Below, in pieces: positions 60,548 to 64,000 of a stretch of DNA of 64,000 nucleotides. This stretch comes from a bacterium 1XD21-13. Its GTDB lineage: Bacteria; Bacillota; Clostridia; Lachnospirales; Lachnospiraceae. How positions within the stretch are numbered: position 1 is the first letter of the stretch; the number at the start of each line of letters is the position of its first letter. The notes under the pieces are model-generated. The model had not been told where the DNA came from, made no database searches, and worked only from the letters and a program-made list of their open reading frames with translations. The stretch is from the NCBI GenBank assembly GCA_009917555.1, contig QZDX01000002.1:310001-374000 (forward strand), in the 5' to 3' direction. The translations under genes were made by a program, and so were the position numbers.

Positions 60548-61165
60548 TTAATCGTATAAAGCTTCCCACGTTTCTGAATTCATTGCCTTAAAACACATTT
60601 CTATTTGTTCTCTGTTATTTTTTTCTTCTGCAAGACAAGGTAATTCATCAACATTAAAATAATCATAACCTGTAGTTTCAATATTGGAAATGAACTCGCC
60701 GCCTATCACTTCACATTGCATAAATATTTTACATACCTTATAGGCATAAATGGGCAGATTGTGCTTTTCTCTGTCTTGAACTGCGATTATCCGTTTAACT
60801 CTAATATCAAGTCCCGCTTCTTCTTTCACTTCCTTTATCGCATTTTCCTCAACAGAAACATTTACGTCTACCCAACCGCCTGGCAATGCCCATGTACCAT
60901 TTGCTTCATGTACAAGCAATATTTTTCCCTCTTTAAATATAGCTGCACGTGTATCTATTTTAGGTGTTTGGTATCCCACATCACTACAGAATAAATCTTT
61001 TACCTTTTCAAGTGGTATCTCTGACTGATAACTGATTATTTCTGCCGATATTTCTCTAATACGTCCATATCTTTCAAGTTCATATTTATCTTTACAATAA
61101 AATAAACCTGCCTGTGCTAAGCCTTGAAGTTCAACCGCCCATTGTAGCCATTTTTCGTTTTTTTC
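60548..61165 (-). CDS. NUDIX hydrolase with N-terminal helical domain
   Basis: A 205-residue protein. An N-terminal helical segment (residues 1-60) resembles the Nudix_N_2 domain of ADP-ribose-type hydrolases. The Nudix box ALPGGWVDVNVSVEENAIKEVKEEAGLDI (near residue 105) keeps the EVxEE core but has Val where the first Glu is usual, typical of this subfamily. Start at 61165 (MEKNEKWL). A longer frame begins at a GTG inside boundary site R5 and is less likely. Confidence 0.87.
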   Translation of the reverse strand, partial: EKNEKWLQWAVELQGLAQAGLFYCKDKYELERYGRIREISAEIISYQSEIPLEKVKDLFCSDVGYQTPKIDTRAAIFKEGKILLVHEANGTWALPGGWVDVNVSVEENAIKEVKEEAGLDIRVKRIIAVQDREKHNLPIYAYKVCKIFMQCEVIGGEFISNIETTGYDYFNVDELPCLAEEKNNREQIEMCFKAMNSETWEALYD

Positions 61166-61195
61166 CATATGATAATGAATCCTTTCAAATTCTAA

Positions 61196-61239
61196 TTTTA
61201 CGCTCTTCACAGCTTCCCGTTAAACCGGAATTTTTAACC
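61196..61239 (-). repeat. Cassette-boundary hairpin site R5
   Basis: TTAAAAATTCC..GGTTTAACGGGAAGCTGTG then AAGAGCGTAAAA; it overlaps the TAA stop of the upstream P-loop gene. Stem TTCC/GGAA. It contains GTTTAAC, the only stretch here resembling an integron core (GTTRRRY or its complement). Confidence 0.65.
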
Positions 61240-61731
61240 AAACATTTTTAATAAATAATCATCTATATCGGCTCTTGCGTGAAAGATATAAATGCTTTTT
61301 TCGCTTTTGTATCTGTCAAGCAATTTATATACAATTGGCAATTCATTTTTAGGGAAATCAATTATCCATTGTCTAAATTCTTCATCAAATTCTGTTTCTA
61401 TCCACGGCATATCTACACGTTGTTTGCCTATGCGTGAATCTACTCCGGTCAAACATTCCGCCACCGGAAAATCCAGTAAAAATACAGCTTCACACGCTTG
61501 AATACGCATTTCAAGTGTTCTTCCGTAATTTCCGTCAATAATCCATTTATCCTTTAAAACAATTTCTTTTAATTTCTTGTCAAATATCTTTCTGTCAACA
61601 GTTGTCCTGTCAGGCTTATGCCATAACATATCAAGATAATATAACGGTAAGTGAGTTTTATCACTTAATATTCTTGCAAATGTGCTTTTTCCCGCACCTG
61701 GACAACCGATTATGATTGCCTTTTGAAACAT
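61234..61731 (-). CDS. P-loop NTPase, adenylate-kinase-like (topology modulation family)
   Basis: A 165-residue protein with Walker A IIGCPGAGKSTFARIL at the N-terminus, LPLYYLDMLWHKPD, and KWIIDGNYGRTLEMRI, the pattern of FlaR-like/topology modulation proteins. GGAGGTGGCC precedes the ATG. Probably a small-molecule or nucleotide kinase. Its stop lies in boundary site R5. Confidence 0.85.
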   Translation of the reverse strand: MFQKAIIIGCPGAGKSTFARILSDKTHLPLYYLDMLWHKPDRTTVDRKIFDKKLKEIVLKDKWIIDGNYGRTLEMRIQACEAVFLLDFPVAECLTGVDSRIGKQRVDMPWIETEFDEEFRQWIIDFPKNELPIVYKLLDRYKSEKSIYIFHARADIDDYLLKMFG

Positions 61732-61763
61732 AAAAAGGCCACCTCCAAAACAAACTATCTGAT

Positions 61764-61802
61764 TGATACGCTTCGCAATTCCCTGATAAATGGGAACCTA
61801 CC
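61764..61802 (-). repeat. Cassette-boundary hairpin site R6
   Basis: GGTAGGTTCCC..ATTTATCAGGGAATTGCG then AAGCGTATCA on the minus strand; it begins at the TAG stop of the acetyltransferase remnant. Perfect TTCCC/GGGAA stem. Confidence 0.7.
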
Positions 61803-62125
61803 ACTCATTCAAGAACCTTTGCAATTGTTCCACAAACTGCCCGATATGCAGGCCATCTACAAAAGAATGATGTGCCTGTACAGAAACCGGAATCAAAACC
61901 TGTCCATCTACAAAACGGTAACGAAACGCTTCGATGCCATTTGCACATCGCATATACCATAGACATTGTAAAGGATAGTCCCTCTTCCTTAACCATTCGC
62001 TTAAAATTTGTAATATCTGCCGTAAATGTCACGCAAAAAGCAGGCTCAACGCTGTTTCGAAAAACCGCACAGTGCATTGCCCTTTGCCATGTTTTTTCAT
62101 CGATTATCTGATATGAATTGGCCAT
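61798..62125 (-). pseudogene. Type A chloramphenicol acetyltransferase gene with internal deletion and frameshift
   Basis: The 5' part encodes MANSYQIIDEKTWQRAMHC and FSMVYAMCK-like sequence (residues 1-63, SFTMSMVYAMCK). A shift of frame then gives CANGIEAFRYRFVDGQV joined directly to LIPVSVQAHHSFVDGLHIG, the active-site histidine motif, and QLQRFLNEW then TAG. Full-length enzymes have about 100 more residues between these two parts, including the trimer core, so the product cannot be active. Confidence 0.75.
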
Positions 62126-62168
62126 CTATTTGTTCCTCCATACTCTTTTTCTCAGAAACTATTCGATC

Positions 62169-62798
62169 CTATTTCTCAAAAATGACAAAGCCACACTCAT
62201 AAGGATGGTCGCAATACACACGCTCCTGCTTATCCGTGTAGTATAACATACTTTTCAGTATAATCAAAAAATCCCCGCCGCCTGATAGAAGCATGTATTC
62301 TGCCAGAAAAAATAGCAGTAATTGATTTGTCATCACCGCAACCGCCATAACCCCGCCGCCTAAAACGAACGTAGGCATAGCAATTCCCAACAGATATTGC
62401 CACTTTCTTAACGGTTCGGAGCAAGTGCAGTATGGAGTAATGCTGCTCCAAATGATTCCAAAATCAATGGATTGAAAATGATTTTTTGCAAAAAGCCCCC
62501 AGGTAATTCCATGTATAAGCTCATGCAGAACGATTAGAAATACAATAAGTAGAGGGGCCGCTACAGCAAATCCCCAGGAAATACGGTCCAAATCAAAACC
62601 ATTCACATTATTATATATCCAAAATGCAAAAGCCATAAATGGCAGCATGAGGATAGGACCTGAATACTTCGCCTGCTGGGTATCGATAATTATATTCTTC
62701 CTTTTATATCCTTTTTGCTGCATTTTGGAACTTAATTTTTCAAAGCAATCTTTACGTTTTATTTCTTTTTCTGTTAATTTTCTTTTATCTTTCTCCAT
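62169..62798 (-). CDS. DUF3267 membrane protein (putative zinc metalloprotease)
   Basis: A 209-residue protein with four hydrophobic helices. The HExxH motif LHELIHGITWGLF (near residue 92) is typical of DUF3267, a family related to membrane-embedded metalloproteases, with SGGGDFLIILK near the C-terminus as a possible third-ligand region. GGAGGAATGAAGT precedes the ATG. Substrate unknown. Confidence 0.85.
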   Translation of the reverse strand: MEKDKRKLTEKEIKRKDCFEKLSSKMQQKGYKRKNIIIDTQQAKYSGPILMLPFMAFAFWIYNNVNGFDLDRISWGFAVAAPLLIVFLIVLHELIHGITWGLFAKNHFQSIDFGIIWSSITPYCTCSEPLRKWQYLLGIAMPTFVLGGGVMAVAVMTNQLLLFFLAEYMLLSGGGDFLIILKSMLYYTDKQERVYCDHPYECGFVIFEK

Positions 62799-62820
62799 AC
62801 TTCATTCCTCCAAAATTTCA

Positions 62821-62858
62821 TTGATACGCTTCTCAGCTTCCCCACAAATCGGATTTCA
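62821..62858 (-). repeat. Cassette-boundary hairpin site R7
   Basis: ATGAAATCCGATTTGTGGGGAAGCTGAG then AAGCGTATCAA. Weaker TCC/GGGA stem but conserved tail. It lies 25 bases after the kinase stop and 23 bases before the DUF3267 start. Confidence 0.6.
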
Positions 62859-62883
62859 TTCATGTCATTGTGTGCTCATAAAA

Positions 62884-63411
62884 TCATCTTTTGTCAAAAA
62901 ATGTATCAATATCTATCTCGTACCTATCATTAATTAATACAATATTCGCATTGTGCTTTTTTGCCAGAACCAAAAATCGTGCATTATCTTCTAAAACGCT
63001 TTCCATTGTACACCATACATCATCGAAACGCTTCTCTATGGTGCTTGCATATTTTTTTATATCGCAAAAATGATTTTTAATATAATGCTCACTCATCACA
63101 AGACAATAGTATTGAATGTTATGGAGGTATTCCTCTGTGAAGTCCTTTTCCCAGTCAAACGGAATATAGACGCCCTCAACAATAAGATTTTGTCCATTTT
63201 CTATGGCGGTTTTGATCATTTCACGAATCATGGGCCACATATAGTCTGTAAGCTCGTTATCATCTTCTGCCGTAAGCGTGGTATATCCGCTGCGAATCAA
63301 ACCCATTTTCAAATGGTCTATGGATAAATACGGGTATTTATATTTTTCAAGCAATTTTTGAGCAAGTGCCGTCTTGCCTGTGTGTGATGCACCTGTAATT
63401 AAAACAATCAT
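62884..63411 (-). CDS. AAA-type P-loop kinase
   Basis: A 175-residue protein with Walker A ITGASHTGKTALAQKLL, LSIDHLKMGLIRSGYT and NLIVEGVYIPFDW, resembling adenylylsulfate-kinase/chloramphenicol-phosphotransferase-like small kinases. GAAAGGGAAAATAG precedes the ATG. Substrate unknown. Confidence 0.82.
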   Translation of the reverse strand: MIVLITGASHTGKTALAQKLLEKYKYPYLSIDHLKMGLIRSGYTTLTAEDDNELTDYMWPMIREMIKTAIENGQNLIVEGVYIPFDWEKDFTEEYLHNIQYYCLVMSEHYIKNHFCDIKKYASTIEKRFDDVWCTMESVLEDNARFLVLAKKHNANIVLINDRYEIDIDTFFDKR

Positions 63412-63456
63412 CTATTTTCCCTTTCTAAAATTCATATAACGTTTAAATTTATCTTA

Positions 63457-64000
63457 TCAAAATATAAAAAGCAAGAAATCCCATCCAAAATGCAGGAAAA
63501 CGGCAGTCCAAATACTTTTCGTCTTAATGAAAGCAAAGCTGAAAATACAGCTTAATAGTAAAACAGTGATAAATCCCCCACTTGTAAATGCAGAAATGAA
63601 AGTACCACTTTGAATCCACACTGGAAAATGAATAGCCAAAAACAGTAAGGAATTGATAAATACAGCAAGATATTTTTTCTTATCTCTTAAAATAGCACTC
63701 AGAAAAAGCCCCCTAAAAACCATTTCTTCTCCAGCAGCTATAGAAAGCACCTCTACTACGGTGTTGATTCCAAAGGATTCATTTATCTCAAGCTTACCAT
63801 TGACTAAATACTCATTTATTATGATGTAAATCGCAAGCAACAGCATCATAGGAACAGCTATCCAACATTTTTTGTTTAATAAATACATCTCTTCTTTTTT
63901 GATGAACATATCGTCGCTAAAGTTAAAATGAATCAATATTGCCGGTACAAGCCAGACTACGCACTTGATATACACTTCTTTTGTAAATTCGTCTATTCCA
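63457..64000 (-). CDS. CPBP-family intramembrane metalloprotease (5' end beyond the window)
   Basis: Multi-helix membrane protein with the CPBP motifs: EEMVFRG (EExxxR, first motif), FINSLLFLAIHFP (second motif with His) and a final TAVFLHFGWD. The frame stays open through position 64000 (GIDEFTKEVYIKC precedes the GTG that could be read as a start at 63975), so the N-terminus is outside. Related proteins process prenyl-like or peptide substrates, and some confer bacteriocin self-immunity. Confidence 0.85.
   Translation of the reverse strand, partial: GIDEFTKEVYIKCVVWLVPAILIHFNFSDDMFIKKEEMYLLNKKCWIAVPMMLLLAIYIIINEYLVNGKLEINESFGINTVVEVLSIAAGEEMVFRGLFLSAILRDKKKYLAVFINSLLFLAIHFPVWIQSGTFISAFTSGGFITVLLLSCIFSFAFIKTKSIWTAVFLHFGWDFLLFIF

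Noticed and set aside
61166-61210. NUDIX start at the GTG inside boundary site R5
   Set aside because: The extra 15 residues come from the repeat; the ATG at 61165 fits the family N-terminus better.
54700-62860. Boundary sites as canonical integron attC sites
   Set aside because: They lack paired R''/L''/L'/R' boxes and a consistent GTTRRRY core (only one copy has GTTTAAC), and no integrase gene is in the window. I keep integron-like as an analogy only.
1-64000. CRISPR arrays
   Set aside because: No set of regularly spaced identical repeats with unique spacers was seen; the tandem repeats found (51-base and 13-base units) have no spacers.
1-64000. tRNA or rRNA genes
   Set aside because: No cloverleaf with a T-loop GTTCGAATC and CCA-proximal stem, and no rRNA-like stretch, was recognised on either strand. 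The structured RNA before rtcB does not fold as a tRNA.

Overview
The window looks like the chromosome of a Gram-positive, moderate-GC gut acetogen, most likely a Lachnospiraceae member close to Blautia. The evidence is a complete CODH/acetyl-CoA synthase (Wood-Ljungdahl carbonyl branch) operon, strong AGGAGG ribosome binding sites, BceRS/FtsX-type envelope-stress genes, and many small Clostridia-type accessory genes. This is inference from gene content; no rRNA or tRNA gene was found.

Layout. 0-5.4 kb: an ABC importer of the peptide/nickel family on the minus strand (binding protein, two permeases, two ATPases). 5.5-11.7 kb: an FtsX-type ABC exporter, a PilZ protein and a two-component system. 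11.9-14.1 kb: rtcB and prfH (rRNA repair and ribosome rescue), preceded by a leader ORF and an attenuator-like RNA. 14.2-15.8 kb: a WYL regulator and a flavodoxin-fold reductase. 15.8-31.8 kb: a defence island, all on the minus strand. It contains a Gabija-like pair (OLD nuclease plus UvrD helicase), type I restriction genes hsdM, hsdS and hsdR, a GmrSD-like DUF262 protein, three small genes, a broken AlbA/Schlafen-type protein and two toxin-antitoxin pairs. 32.1-42.3 kb: the acs operon, starting at a good promoter near 42.25 kb and reading His-rich protein, cooT, cooC, acsA, second cooC, acsB, acsD, acsC, acsE. Nickel-handling genes come first, then CODH, ACS, the corrinoid protein and the methyltransferase. 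42.6-46.4 kb: small redox and regulatory genes plus decayed genes carrying repeats. 46.4-53.8 kb: a YolD-like/Y-family polymerase pair, a CoA-disulfide reductase/rhodanese pair and an SMI1/KNR4 protein.

53.9-64.0 kb (running off the end): a minus-strand array of small unrelated genes (methyltransferase, acyltransferase, GNAT, VanZ, phosphatase, NUDIX, P-loop kinases, chloramphenicol acetyltransferase remnant, DUF3267, CPBP). At least seven copies of a 38-44 bp hairpin motif occur here, most directly after a stop codon. It resembles an integron cassette array in organisation, but the sites are not canonical attC and no integrase gene lies in the window.

The window is also rich in small mobile or structured repeats. 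There is a 200-237 bp element in two copies with compensatory arm changes, a palindromic element found three times within coding sequence, a 63 bp in-frame palindromic insertion in the yolD-like gene, a MITE with a 4 bp target duplication, and a tandem leader repeat that carries a ribosome binding site.
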